A stretch of 64,000 nucleotides of DNA from PALSA-612 sp963755155. GTDB lineage: Bacteria; Actinomycetota; Thermoleophilia; Gaiellales; Gaiellaceae. The notes under the pieces are model-generated. The model was not told the origin of the DNA. It saw nothing but the letters and a program-made list of their open reading frames with translations, and made no database searches. Shown in pieces: positions 1 to 8,905 of this stretch. The DNA is taken from contig CAVWIV010000016.1 in NCBI GenBank assembly GCA_963755155.1, forward strand, positions 1 through 64,000, read 5' to 3'. A program made the position numbers and the translations under genes. How positions within the stretch are numbered: position 1 is the first letter of the stretch; every line of letters starts with the position of its first letter.

Positions 1-1
1 C

Positions 2-607
2 GGCCTCTACACCTTCCGGATGATCTTCCTCGCTTTCGGCGGCGAGCCGAGCGAGGAGCTGAAGGCGCGCTACCACCCGCACGGCGGGAAGGAGGGGCCG
101 CGGTCGATGGTGCTCGTCGTCGGCGTGCTCACGGTGCTGTCGGCCATCGCCGGCTTCCTCCAGTACGCGCCCTACTGGACGCCCGTCGACGACTTCCTCG
201 AGCCGGTCGCGGAGCCGCTCGTCCACGCGACGAACGGCCAGGAGACGTTCGCGAGCATCGTCGCCGTCTCGCTCGGTCTCGCCGGCGTCGCCATCGCGTG
301 GCTCATCTACTCCAGGAAGCGCTTCCACGCGCCGCGGCCGTGGGCGGCGCTCGAGGAGAAGCTCTACTTCGACGATCTCTACGACGCGCTCTTCTACCGG
401 CCGGCCGCCGCGACGGCGAAGCTGTTCTACGCGCTCGTCGAAGGGCCGCTCGTCGGCGGGTCGCTGACCGGCATCACGTCCGGCACCGGCCGGCTCGCCG
501 GTTACGTGCGCGCGCTGCAGACGGGCATCGTGCGGACGTACGTCCTCGCCGTCGCGGGCGGGCTCGCCGTCCTCGTCCTCGTCTTCATCTCGGTGTCGTA
601 CCGCTGA
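2..607 (+). CDS. nuoL: NADH-quinone oxidoreductase subunit L, C-terminal part
   Basis: This is the last 201 residues of the NuoL proton-pumping membrane subunit of respiratory complex I. The gene enters from the left edge and the frame is open from base 2. It begins GLYTFRMIFLAF, a typical NuoL segment. Three hydrophobic segments follow, and between them lies the acidic, Tyr/Phe-rich stretch LEEKLYFDDLYDALFY, characteristic of the connection to the NuoL lateral helix. The stop codon overlaps the nuoM start (TGATG). The nuoL-M-N order shows the end of a nuo operon. Identity is secure; the N-terminus is outside the window. Confidence 0.93.
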   Translation, partial: GLYTFRMIFLAFGGEPSEELKARYHPHGGKEGPRSMVLVVGVLTVLSAIAGFLQYAPYWTPVDDFLEPVAEPLVHATNGQETFASIVAVSLGLAGVAIAWLIYSRKRFHAPRPWAALEEKLYFDDLYDALFYRPAAATAKLFYALVEGPLVGGSLTGITSGTGRLAGYVRALQTGIVRTYVLAVAGGLAVLVLVFISVSYR

Positions 608-2077
608 TGGGCAGCTGGGTGACAACGGCGCTGATCGTCCTGCCGGCAGCGGGCGCGCTCGTCCTCTGGGCGCTCCCCTGGCCACGCGCAGCCGCCGGGG
701 TCGTCGCCCTCGTAGTGAGCCTCGCGGAGGTCGGCCTCTGGATCGCGGCGCTCGTCGACTTCGACTTCGCCGAGGCCACCAGCACGCTCCAGTACGAGGA
801 GCAGGCGACGTGGTTCGGCGATCTCGGCGTCTCGTACCACGTCGGCTTCCTCGGCATCGGGCTCTGGCTGGCAGGCCTCGCCGTCGTCTGCCAGGCGGCG
901 GCCGTCGCGTACGCGATGCGCTCGGGCCGCGAGCGCCCGCGCGCGTACTACGGGCTCATGCTCCTCCTCACGCGGAGCCATCGTCGGCGTCTTCTGCGCC
1001 CAGGACCTGCTGCTCTTCTACGTCTTCTGGGAGGCGATGCTCATCCCGCTCTACCTCCTCGTCGGCGTGTGGGGAGGTGAGGGCCGGCAGCGCGCGACGC
1101 TGCTCTTCGTCATCTACACGATGGCCGGCTCGCTGCTGATGCTCGCCTCGATCATCGTCTTCGGTCTCTCGGAGGGCACGTTCGACCTCCTCGAGCTGCG
1201 GAACACGGGCGAGTCGACGTGGCTCTTCCTCGGGTTCGCCGTCGCCTTTGCCGTGAAGGGCCCGCTGTTCCCGTTCCACGGCTGGCTGCCGTCCGCGTAT
1301 CGCGAGGCGCCGGCCGAGGTGGCAGGCGTCCTCTCCGGCGTCGTCTCGAAGGCGGCCGCGTACGGCTTCCTCTACATCGCCATCGTGCTCTTCCCCGGCC
1401 CGGCTGCCGACCTGCGCGTGCCCATCCTCGCGCTCGCCGCGATCGGCCTCGTCTACGGCTCGTTGCTCGCGTTCCGGGCGCGGGACGTGCGCGGCGTGAT
1501 CGCGTACTCGAGCCTCGCGCAGCTGGGCCTGATCGTGCTCGGGCTCTTCGCGACGAACCTCGCCGGCTGGAACGGCGCGCTGCTCCAGATGGTGAACCAC
1601 GGCCTGATCTCGGTGACGCTGTTCATGCTGGCCGGGATCGTCGAGGCGCGCGCCGGGACGGGCAGCTTCGACCGGCTCGGCGGCATGGCGCGTGGCCGGC
1701 CGGCGCTCGCAACGGTGCTCATGGTCACCGGCGTCATCGCGCTCGCCGTGCCGGGATCGACGGCGTTCGCGAGCGAGTTCCTCATCCTCACAGGCGTCTT
1801 CGACACCGGCTGGGGCTGGGCGGTCGTCGGCGCGATCGCGATCGTGCTGGCGGCGATGTACATGTTGCGGCTGATCTCGGCCGTGCTCCACGAGCGCGCC
1901 GGGAGCGCTGTGGCGAGTGACACGCGCGACCTGCGGCCCGTCGAGCTGGCGGTGCTCGTGCCGCTCGTGGCCTGCCTGCTCGTGTTGTCGGCCTGGCCGG
2001 CGGCGATCACCGACCGCAGCTTCGGCCAGACGGATGGCTCCCCTGCCCTCGGCAACCTCCTGGAGCCCTTCGAGTGA
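607..2077 (+). CDS. nuoM: NADH-quinone oxidoreductase subunit M (one apparent 1-bp insertion near 970)
   Basis: NuoM is an antiporter-like, proton-translocating membrane subunit of complex I. The ATG overlaps the nuoL stop. The first part reads through LGIGLWLAGLAVVCQ; the frame then breaks near 968-973 and resumes one frame over as DLLLFYVFWEAMLIPLYLL. That contains the conserved NuoM FWE glutamate followed by the functional KGPLFPFHGWLP lysine loop. Removing one base (ctcacgcgg to ctcacgg) gives a continuous protein of about 489 residues, normal for NuoM, so the break looks like a sequence error. It ends in a GTGA overlap with nuoN. Confidence 0.9.
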
Positions 2078-3565
2078 CGCTCGCGCAGATCGCCACGCCC
2101 GCGGTCGACTGGTACGCCCTCGCGCCGCTGCTCATCCTGCTCGCCGGCAGCGGTGTCTGTGTGCTCGCGGCGGTGCTGTTGCCGGAGAGCTGGCAGCTCC
2201 CCGCCGGCGCCCTCACCGCGGTCGGCTGCTTCGCCGGCGCCGGCATCACGGCCGCCGTCCTCTTCGCCGACAGCGAGCGACCGGAGAGCATCGTCGCCGG
2301 CGCTGCGGTGCGCGACCGGCTGGGCTCCTTCTCCGGCTTCGTGATCTGCGCGATCGGCGTGCTGGCGGCAGCCGTCGCGGTGAAGCACGCCCTCGGAGGC
2401 CATCGCGCCGAGTACTTCGCGCTCCTCCTGGCTGCGGCCGCGGGGATGGTGTTCCTCGTCACCGCGACGAACCTCATGACGCTCTTCCTCGGCCTCGAAT
2501 GGTTCTCGATCGCGCTCTACGTTCTCTGTGCGTACGACGTCCGCGTGAAGGGCTCGCTCGAGGCCGGCCTGAAGTACCTCGTCGTCGGCGGCTTCGGGTC
2601 GGCCGTGCTGCTCTTCGGCTCGGCGTTCGTCTATGGCGCGACAGGTGAGCTCGGCTTCTCGGAGATCGCCGCCGCGACCGAGGCGCAAGGGCTCGGCGAC
2701 GACCTCTTCCTGCTGGCGGGCCTCGCGATGATCATCGTCGGGCTCGGGCTTCAAGGTCTCCGCTGCGCCGTTCCACATGTGGACGCCGGACGTGTACGAG
2801 GGCGCCCCGACGCCCGTCACGGCGTTCATGGCCGCGGCCACAAAGGTGGCGGCGCTCGTGCTCGCGCTCCGTCTCCTGACGACAGCGTTCCCCGGCGAGG
2901 CAGAGCTCTGGACGATCGCGCTCGCCGTCATCGTGTGCGTGTCCCTCGCCGTCGGCAACCTCGCTGCCCTCACGCAGACGAGCGTCAAGCGCCTGCTCGC
3001 GTACTCCTCCGTCGCGCAAGCCGGCTTCCTGCTGATCCCGCTGGCGGCCGGGAACGAGGCCGGCGGTAGGGCGGTGCTCTTCTACCTCATCCCCTACGGC
3101 GCGGCATCGCTCGGCGCCTTCGCCGTGGTCGCGGCGCGCGAGCGCGAGCTCGGCCGCCCGGCGACGCTCGAGACGATGGGCGGCATGGGCTGGGAGCGTC
3201 CCCTGCTCGGGGGCGCGATGTGGGTCTTCATGCTGAGCTTTGCCGGCCTGCCGCTCACGGGAGGCTTCGTCGCGAAGTTCTACGCCTTCGCGGCGGCCTG
3301 GGAGCGAGGCTGGACGTGGCTCGTCATCGTCGGCGTGATCGCGACCGCCGTCAGCATCTACTACTACCTCGCGGTCATCCGCTCGCTCTACATGCGCCCC
3401 GCACTGCCGATGGCCGCGGCGGCCGGAGGCCAGCCGCCGCGCGAGCTAGTTCTCTCAGCCGCGGTCGTGGCATCCGTGGTCGTCGTCGTCGGCTCGTTCT
3501 TCGCCGTCGAGCCGCTCATCGACCTCGCGGAGAAGGCTGCTGCCTCGCTGGGCTTCCCGTACTAG
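2074..3565 (+). CDS. nuoN: NADH-quinone oxidoreductase subunit N (one apparent 1-bp insertion near 2749)
   Basis: NuoN is the third antiporter-like membrane subunit of complex I. The GTG start overlaps the nuoM stop (GTGA). The protein is highly hydrophobic, with the family segments FLGLEWFSIALYVLCA and, after the break, MWTPDVYEGAPTPVTAFMAA and KRLLAYSSVAQAGF. The two parts lie in different frames. Dropping one G from the GGG at about 2748-2750 joins them as GFKVSAAPFHMW, the expected NuoN sequence, giving about 496 residues. The C-terminal helices follow without defect. This is the last gene of the nuo operon; a different gene begins 10 bases later. Confidence 0.9.
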
Positions 3566-3574
3566 GATCGCGTC

Positions 3575-4268
3575 GTGGCTGGAACACTCACCTGGCTCGG
3601 CCATCGGCCTTCCGAATCGACACGCCCGGCGGCAAGCGCGTGTACGTCGACCCGTTCCTGAATGGCAATCCGAAGTGCCCGGAGTCGGAGCTCGAGCCCG
3701 AGCGGGTCGATCTCATCCTGCTGACACACGGGCACGACGACCATGTCGGCGACACGATCGCGCTCTACGAGAAGTTCTCGCCGCGGGTGATCGCGCCCGT
3801 CGAGCTCCGCTGGTGGCTCGAGTCGCAGGGCGTGGCGGATGCTCAAGGCTCCGACCCCAACAAAGGCGGGACGGTCGATGCGGACGGCATCAAGGTCACG
3901 ATCACGGACGCGAACCACTCCAGCTCGATCGCCGAACACGTACACGGGTGAGCCGGTGGGCCTCGTGGTCACGCTCGAGGACGGCTTCGTGCTGTACTTC
4001 GCCGGCGACACGAACGTCTTCGGCGACATGGCCCTCATCCGCCGGCTGTACGAGCCGAAGCTCGCCGTCCTGCCGATTGGCGACCACTACACGATGGGCC
4101 CGAAGGAAGCTGCCGTCGCGCTGGAGCTGCTCGGCGCCGAGCGTTGCGTGCCCTGTCACTGGGGCACGTTCGGCCTGCTCACGGGCACACCGGACGCAGC
4201 TGCGCAAGCTCGCGCCGGCAGGCGTCGAGATCGTCGACGTCGAGCCCGGCGGCACCGTCGAGCTGTGA
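3575..4268 (+). CDS. UPF0173-type metallo-beta-lactamase-fold hydrolase (three apparent 1-bp indels)
   Basis: This is a zinc-dependent hydrolase of the UPF0173/UlaG-like branch of the metallo-beta-lactamase superfamily; its substrate is unknown. The GTG start reads VAGTLTWLGH, then a missing base near 3602 shifts into SAFRIDTPGGKRVYVDPF. The metal site HGHDDHVGD is intact. A second break near 3937 leads to TYTGEPVGLVVTLEDG, with the later metal ligands in FAGDTNVFGDM and PCHWGTF. A third break near 4192 leads to QLRKLAPAGVEIVDV. Correcting one deletion and two insertions gives 230 residues, the normal family length. Three hits in one short gene suggest local sequence error or a decayed gene. 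Confidence 0.75.
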
Positions 4269-4541
4269 GAGAGCGCTGGCTCGGCGCCACCGGCCGGAAG
4301 GTGCCCGAGATCGTCGTCGAGGGCGAGTTCGACGCTGCCTGAGGAGACGCTCGTGCTCGACGGCCTCGACACCGAGGCGCTCCGGGACGCGTTCGACCAC
4401 GGCCGCCCGGTGGCCGTGCGCGCAGACACCGCGGAAGGCGTGCGAGCTGCGCTGGCGCGGCCCGAGGTCTCGTGCGTCGTCGTCCCGCGGGACCGCAGCG
4501 ACCTCAGCGAGCTCGATCTCCGCGCGCTCACGTATGGCTGA
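4265..4541 (+). CDS. Small hypothetical protein (apparent frameshift near 4337)
   Basis: The family is not recognised. The GTG at 4265 overlaps the preceding stop and reads VRERWLGATGRKVPEIVVEG, ending at a TGA at 4340. One frame over, the sequence continues as LPEETLVLDGLDTEALRDAF and runs to 4541. Treating the junction as a 1-base insertion gives a single acidic protein of about 91 residues, ending in RALTYG and overlapping the next start by 8 bases. The alternative is two unrelated tiny reading frames, with only the second (GTG 4353, 62 residues) being real. The tight overlaps on both sides favour one gene in an operon with its neighbours. Confidence 0.45.
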
Positions 4542-5189
4542 GCTCCCGGTCGCGACGTACTCGATCGTCGCGTGCGACCTCGAGGCGGGGCAATGGGGTG
4601 TCGCCGTCCAGTCGAAGTTCCTCGGCGTCGGCGCGGTCGTTCCCTGGGCCGAGCCGCACGTGGGCGCGATCGCGACGCAGGCGTTTGCCAATCCCCGTTA
4701 TGGCCCCGACGGCCTCGCGCTCTTGCGCGAAGGCCTGAGCGCCGAGGAGACGGTCGCGCGGCTGACCGCCGCGGACGACGGCCGTGCCGAGCGGCAGCTC
4801 GGCGTCGTCGACGACGAAGGTCGCTCAGCGACGTTCACGGGCGAGGAGTGCAACGAGTGGGCGGGCGGCCGCGCCGGCGCCGGTTACGCAGCGCAGGGCA
4901 ACATCCTCGTGTCCGAAGCGACGGTCGACGCACTGGCGGAGACCTTCGAGGGAAGCGCGGGCAAGCCGCTCTCGACGTACGGCTTCTCGACTGCCTCGAC
5001 GCCGCTCAGGCCGCCGGCGGCGACAGCCGCGGCCAGCAGTCGGCCGCGCTGCTCGTCGTCCAGCGCGACGCGGGCTACGCGGAGCTCTCGGACTCGCTCG
5101 TCGACCTGCGAATCGACGACCATGAGCGGCCGCTCGAAGAGCTACGCCGGCTCTACGATCTCCACCGGGAGGTGTTCCAGCGCGAGTGA
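4534..5189 (+). CDS. DUF1028 family Ntn-hydrolase-like protein (apparent 1-bp deletion near 4975)
   Basis: DUF1028 proteins have an Ntn-hydrolase-like fold; their reaction is not established. The ATG start gives MAELPVATYSIVACDLEAGQ, then GVAVQSKFLGVGAVVPWA and ATQAFANPRYGPDGLALL, all typical of the family. The frame breaks in GKPLS near 4975 and resumes as DVRLLDCLDAAQAAGGDSRG, QQSAALLVV and ELRRLYDLHREVFQRE. One added base restores 218 residues, a normal length. The gene converges on the small peptide gene on the opposite strand, whose stop lies 2 bases beyond this one. Confidence 0.75.
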
Positions 5190-5190
5190 G

Positions 5191-5394
5191 CTAGTGAAAT
5201 CTCTTCGCTTTGCTCACGCGCTGCGCTAGTTCCTGGTCAGGAACCTGCGCCCAGTCCGTTCCAGCGATTGTTGCGCTGTCGACGTGTACTCCCGCGCGGT
5301 CGAGCGTGCCCTGAGGATCCTCACGGAACTGTGCGCGCAGCTCAGGATCGTTTGTCAGCTTGTCGAAGAACTCGTCTGCAGACTCGTGCCCCAT
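5191..5394 (-). CDS. 67-residue RiPP-precursor/leader-like peptide (Nif11/NHLP style)
   Basis: This short gene encodes a 67-residue acidic, helical peptide. It starts at ATG 5394, preceded by GGAGG seven bases upstream. The N-terminal half, FFDKLTNDPELRAQFREDP followed by QGTLDRAGV, has the D-P-E-L-R..F..DP..L...G pattern of Nif11 and nitrile-hydratase-like leader peptides. The C-terminal half is polar (ATIAGTDWAQVPDQELAQRV) and ends KAKRFH, with no Cys and only scattered Ser/Thr. It has its own promoter and is transcribed away from a membrane protease carrying a PqqD/RRE-like domain, the domain class that binds such leaders. I infer a precursor or signalling peptide. It could instead be a small LigA-like helical protein unconnected with peptide modification. 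Confidence 0.72.
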   Translation of the reverse strand: MGHESADEFFDKLTNDPELRAQFREDPQGTLDRAGVHVDSATIAGTDWAQVPDQELAQRVSKAKRFH

Positions 5395-5438
5395 CGTCGC
5401 CTCCTCGATCGTGGCCGCCTCCGGCAGCCGGTTGGCGC

Positions 5439-5468
5439 AATCTACGTCCTTTGTGACTAACGAGTCAA
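5439..5468 (-). promoter_or_regulatory. Promoter of the leader-like peptide gene
   Basis: Read on the minus strand, TTGACT (5468-5463) and TAGATT (5444-5439) are separated by 18 bases, a good sigma-A-type -35/-10 pair. The peptide's start codon lies 45 bases beyond the -10, with a GGAGG Shine-Dalgarno. The -35 overlaps the palindrome at 5454-5467. Confidence 0.6.
5454..5467. promoter_or_regulatory. Candidate operator between the divergent peptide and protease genes
   Basis: TGACT-AACG-AGTCA is a perfect 5-base inverted repeat with a 4-base spacer. It lies in the 96-base gap between the two divergent starts and overlaps the -35 of the peptide promoter. The left part reads TGTGA, a CRP half-site, but the right half is not the matching TCACA. 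An operator function is inference. Confidence 0.35.
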
Positions 5469-5490
5469 GTCCCGCTATGCTCGGCGGCCC

Positions 5491-7515
5491 TTGCGCGGCG
5501 GCCCGGCACACTCTCGCACCGCGCTGCTTCGCGCCCTTCCCGGCTTCGAGACCCTTCCCGAGGAAATGCTCGAGAACATCGCGAGGGCGCTCGTCGAGGA
5601 GGCCTATCCCCCCGGCGCCGTTGTCGTACGAGAGGGTGACCCGGGCGACCGTTGCTTTCTCATCGTCCACGGCCGCGCAGAGCTCTCGGTGGACGTTGGC
5701 GAGCGGGCGAGCCTGCTCGGCGGCCTCGGGAAGGGCGAGTATTTCGGCGAGCTGGCTCTGCTCATCGAGAACGGAACGCGGCAGGCGACCGTCACGGCCG
5801 TAACGCACCTTCGCGTCCTCAGTCTCGAGGCCGTCAGATTCCGCGACGTCGTCACCCGCAGTGATCGCACCGGGGCCGAGCTCGCCCACTACACCGAGCG
5901 GCTCATGGTCGCACGCTTTCTGAAGACGGTCGGAGCATTCACAACCCTCAACTCCAGCCAGCTTCAGCGTCTCGCTGCCCACGTCGCAGACCGGCGCGCC
6001 GGTCCGGGCGAGACGGTCGTGCGGCAGGGTGAGCCGGGCGCGAGTTGCTTCATGGTGCGGTCGGGCAGCGTCGAAGTGCTCATCGGACGCGGCGGCATCG
6101 AGGAGCGCGTCGCGACACTCTCCGCCGGCGCGCTGTTCGGGGAGGGCGCACTCCTCACAGGCGCCCCGCGCAGCGCCACGATACGGGCCGTCGAGCCAAC
6201 GGAGCTCCTGGAGCTCGATCGAGAGACGCTTCTTTTCGCTATGAGAGGCAACAAAGCCGTAGGGCGGGAGCTCGTCCAGCTCCTGCGGCTCCGCGAGTTT
6301 CCTCAGAGACTCGAGGGCATCGAGTTGCACGAGCGGCTGTCCGCGGAAGGCGAGCTGACGACGATTCTCAAGAACTCGACTCTCGGGACGTACTTCCGGC
6401 TCTCCGCGCATGGGCGATTCGTCTGGGAGCGGCTTGATGGTCGCCATGACATTCGTCGACTCACGCTCGATCTCCTCGACGAGTACGGCGTGTTCGCACC
6501 GGAGTTCGTCGCTGACCTCATCGGTGGGCTTGGGCATTCCGGCTTTCTCCACGTGACAGTCGCGGCGGGCGAGCTCGGGCGCGTCGCCGCGGAGTCGAGC
6601 TGGCGCCGCCGTACGAGAGCGGCCCGACGTGCGATGGACTGGCAGACCAGCATCCGGGGCGTCGACGGCCTGTTGACGACGCTCTACGGAGGAGGCGTGC
6701 GACTTCTCTTCACACGTCCCGGACTTGCGCTGATGGCGGGTGTGGGACTCTCGGGCCTGGGCGCCTTCGTGATCGTCGGCCGCGACTCCTCGCAACTTGT
6801 GGCCAACACCCCTGTACGCGTTCTCCCGTGGATATTTGTCGGTTTTGCGATCTCAACCGTGATCCACGAGGCCGGCCATGCGTTCGCAACGAAGTTCTAC
6901 GGCCGCAGCGTCCACCGAGCCGGCATTGGCTTCTACTGGTTCGCACCGGTTGCGTTCGTCGACACCTCGGACATGTGGCTCGGCACGCGACGGCAGCGGG
7001 TAGTCGTCAGCCTTGCCGGCCCGGCGGCCGACCTCGTGACGGCGGGAACTGCCGCGTTGCTCGCCTTAGCCGTGGACAACGAGACGATCGCCGCTGGTCT
7101 GTGGGCGCTGACGTTACCGCTCTACATCAGCGTGCTGCTCAATCTGAATCCTCTGCTCGAGTTCGACGGCTATCACGTGCTGACGGACGTCGTTGACCGG
7201 CCCAACCTGCGAGCCGAATCCTTGGGCTGGCTCCGGCGCGCGTTTCCCCGCGTCCTTCGATCGCCCGGATTGGTGAGAGGTCACGGTCTCGAGCTCGCCT
7301 ACGGCGTAAGCGCGCTTGTCTTCGTTTTTGTCCTCGCCGCGCTCACGATCGTCCTCTACCGGGTCGTTCTCCAGTCGTTCGCCGACGACGTGCTCCCGCA
7401 CGCAATCGCGGTCGGGCTCTCCTGGGTCTTCGCCGCGGGTGTGATCGTGCTTACGACCGCGGCCGCCACCGGCGATCTCATGAGGCTCGAAGAGTCGCGC
7501 GATCGATTGATCTAG
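5491..7515 (+). CDS. Membrane M50 metalloprotease with two cyclic-nucleotide-binding domains and a PqqD/RRE-like domain
   Basis: This is a 674-residue multidomain protein. Two cNMP-binding domains come first (about residues 15-130 and 140-250), each with the pocket signature (FGELALLIENGTRQATV; FGEGALLTGAPRSATI, both keeping the phosphate-binding Arg). Residues about 270-355 form a PqqD-like domain (LKNSTLGTYFRLSAHGRFVW, ERLDGRHDIRRLTLDLLDEY). The C-terminal half is a multi-pass site-2-protease-like M50 domain with HEAGH at residue 459 and NPLLEFDGYH near residues 553-562, both zinc motifs intact. PqqD-type domains bind leader peptides, so the divergent 67-residue gene is the natural partner. 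The TTG start is the only one that includes the first helix of cNMP domain 1; it lies about 10 bases after a TATGCT, so the message may be nearly leaderless. ATG 5563 is an alternative start. Confidence 0.82.
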   Translation: MRGGPAHSRTALLRALPGFETLPEEMLENIARALVEEAYPPGAVVVREGDPGDRCFLIVHGRAELSVDVGERASLLGGLGKGEYFGELALLIENGTRQATVTAVTHLRVLSLEAVRFRDVVTRSDRTGAELAHYTERLMVARFLKTVGAFTTLNSSQLQRLAAHVADRRAGPGETVVRQGEPGASCFMVRSGSVEVLIGRGGIEERVATLSAGALFGEGALLTGAPRSATIRAVEPTELLELDRETLLFAMRGNKAVGRELVQLLRLREFPQRLEGIELHERLSAEGELTTILKNSTLGTYFRLSAHGRFVWERLDGRHDIRRLTLDLLDEYGVFAPEFVADLIGGLGHSGFLHVTVAAGELGRVAAESSWRRRTRAARRAMDWQTSIRGVDGLLTTLYGGGVRLLFTRPGLALMAGVGLSGLGAFVIVGRDSSQLVANTPVRVLPWIFVGFAISTVIHEAGHAFATKFYGRSVHRAGIGFYWFAPVAFVDTSDMWLGTRRQRVVVSLAGPAADLVTAGTAALLALAVDNETIAAGLWALTLPLYISVLLNLNPLLEFDGYHVLTDVVDRPNLRAESLGWLRRAFPRVLRSPGLVRGHGLELAYGVSALVFVFVLAALTIVLYRVVLQSFADDVLPHAIAVGLSWVFAAGVIVLTTAAATGDLMRLEESRDRLI

Positions 7516-7524
7516 GGTTCCGGC

Positions 7525-8154
7525 GTGAGTAACTACACGGTGCTGACGATCGACGAGCTCGACCGCATCCCCGTCGAGCAGGGCCTCGAGTGGCGGCCGA
7601 TCCGCCGCCGCCTCGGCATCCGCGCGTTCGGCATGAACGCGTACACGGCAGAGAAGGCCGGCGACCACGTGGTGGAGGAGCACAAGGAGGGCTCAGGCCA
7701 TGAGGAGGTCTACATCGTGTTGGCCGGCCTTGCCCGCTTCACCGTCGGCGGGGACGACTTCGACGCCCCTGCCGGCACGATCGTCTACCTACCGGATCCC
7801 GAGGTGCTCCGTTCGGCGACGTCACAGCAGGAGGGCACGACGGTGCTGGCCGTCGGCGGCTGGCCGGAGAAGGCGTTCGAGCCCTCCGGCTGGGAGTGGC
7901 GCTTCGAGGCGGAGCCGCTGTCCGACGCCGGCAAGCACGAGGAGGCGCTCGCGATCATGAATGACGCGCTCGAGCAGTTTGGTGAATCGGGGCCGGGCCT
8001 GTACCACGTGGCGCGCTTCGAGCATCGGGCAGCCCGAAAGGACGACGCGATTGCTCATCTTCGTCGCGCGCTCGAGCTCGACCCGAACCTGCGGCAGTAC
8101 GCCGAGAAGGACGAGGATCTCGCGCCGCTGCTAGGAGTCACCGGGGAGTCGTAA
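7525..8154 (+). CDS. Cupin domain protein with C-terminal TPR-like repeats
   Basis: This is a 209-residue soluble protein starting at GTG 7525, ten bases after the M50 protease stop, so it is probably co-transcribed. Residues about 60-120 are a cupin barrel: EEHKEGSGHEEVYIVLAG, then DAPAGTIVYLPDPEV. The histidine/glutamate metal pattern (H..G..H.E) is present, although the second motif lacks an obvious His. Residues about 130-200 form TPR-like helices (AGKHEEALAIMNDALEQFG; DDAIAHLRRALELDPNLRQY). Function is unknown; such proteins often bind a small ligand. Its 3' end overlaps the convergent Ldh-like gene by 24 bases. Confidence 0.75.
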   Translation: MSNYTVLTIDELDRIPVEQGLEWRPIRRRLGIRAFGMNAYTAEKAGDHVVEEHKEGSGHEEVYIVLAGLARFTVGGDDFDAPAGTIVYLPDPEVLRSATSQQEGTTVLAVGGWPEKAFEPSGWEWRFEAEPLSDAGKHEEALAIMNDALEQFGESGPGLYHVARFEHRAARKDDAIAHLRRALELDPNLRQYAEKDEDLAPLLGVTGES

Positions 8155-8862
8155 GCCTTTCGCAAGCGCCCTGAACGCCGGGACCGGGTCGGCTTCCGGC
8201 CGGGCAACGACGAGCAGCGCGCCGTGCGTCTCGACGTCGAGGGCTTCGACAAGCAGCTGCAGCCCAGCCGCTAGGGCAAACGCTTTGTGGGCCTGCTCTC
8301 CGCCGAAGGGGACGAGATCGGCGGCATCGGCGTGGCCGGCGATGACGTCGCCGTAGGTGACCTTCCCCATCGAGACGTCGGTGACGAGCGGCTTGCCGTC
8401 GGAGGACGGGACGCCGATGGCGAGCGGCGTCGTCCCCACGAGTGGGTCTCCGCCAGCGGGATGCGCGAGCCGCGCCGGCGACGTTGCGGTCAGCGCGGCA
8501 ACCAGGCCGCCTGCGGCCAGCCGTCGCACCCAGTAGCCGAGCATGCCCGTGGGAAAGCAATTAGCAGCGACCACGACTCGGGCGTGCTCGGGAGGTTGCG
8601 CGAGCAACGAATCGCAGATCGCCGCCAGCGTGAGGTACCCGAGCGCACCGCTGCCGTCCCAGCGCTCGAAGCCGGGGCTCGACGAGACGAGCTCCGGTCT
8701 CGCCCCGGGATCGAGCCAGTCGAGCGTCGCCAGCCAGTCGATCCGCGAGAGGCCATGCCCGAGCTTCCCCCGCCGCTCGGCGTCGAGGAAGTGGTCTGCA
8801 AGCGCGGCCGCGTCAGCCTCTGAGAAACCAAGGTTTCGTAGCCGTCCGAGGGCGTCAGCCAT
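8131..8862 (-). CDS. Short malate/L-lactate dehydrogenase (Ldh) family protein
   Basis: This 243-residue protein resembles the MDH2/Ldh family of NAD(P)-dependent 2-hydroxyacid or imine reductases. The visible family features are an N-terminal helical part (SEADAAALADHFLDAERRG, then HGLSRIDWL), the strand DPLVGTTPLAIGVPSSDGKP and LVTDVSMGKVTYGDV. It ends in a lactate/malate-type C-terminus, GGEQAHKAFALAAGLQLLVE. Two things are odd. It is about 100 residues shorter than usual, and the usual SNHFG catalytic histidine segment reads AANCFPTG, so the His is missing. It may be a divergent or non-catalytic member. The start at ATG 8862 fits the N-terminal homology. Confidence 0.65.
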   Translation of the reverse strand: MADALGRLRNLGFSEADAAALADHFLDAERRGKLGHGLSRIDWLATLDWLDPGARPELVSSSPGFERWDGSGALGYLTLAAICDSLLAQPPEHARVVVAANCFPTGMLGYWVRRLAAGGLVAALTATSPARLAHPAGGDPLVGTTPLAIGVPSSDGKPLVTDVSMGKVTYGDVIAGHADAADLVPFGGEQAHKAFALAAGLQLLVEALDVETHGALLVVARPEADPVPAFRALAKGLRLPGDS

Positions 8863-8905
8863 GGGCGGAGTTTGCCCCCTCAGTCGGGGCAACCCGAGAA
8901 TTCTC

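Noticed and set aside
970..2760. Programmed ribosomal frameshifting in nuoM and nuoN
   Set aside because: No slippery heptamer and stimulatory structure is evident, the shifts are internal to essential domains, and the same kind of indel recurs across the window.
5191..6795. A 534-residue open frame on the minus strand containing the small peptide at its end
   Set aside because: Most of it is the antisense of the cNMP/M50 protease gene; only the last 67 codons have their own promoter, Shine-Dalgarno and recognisable sequence.
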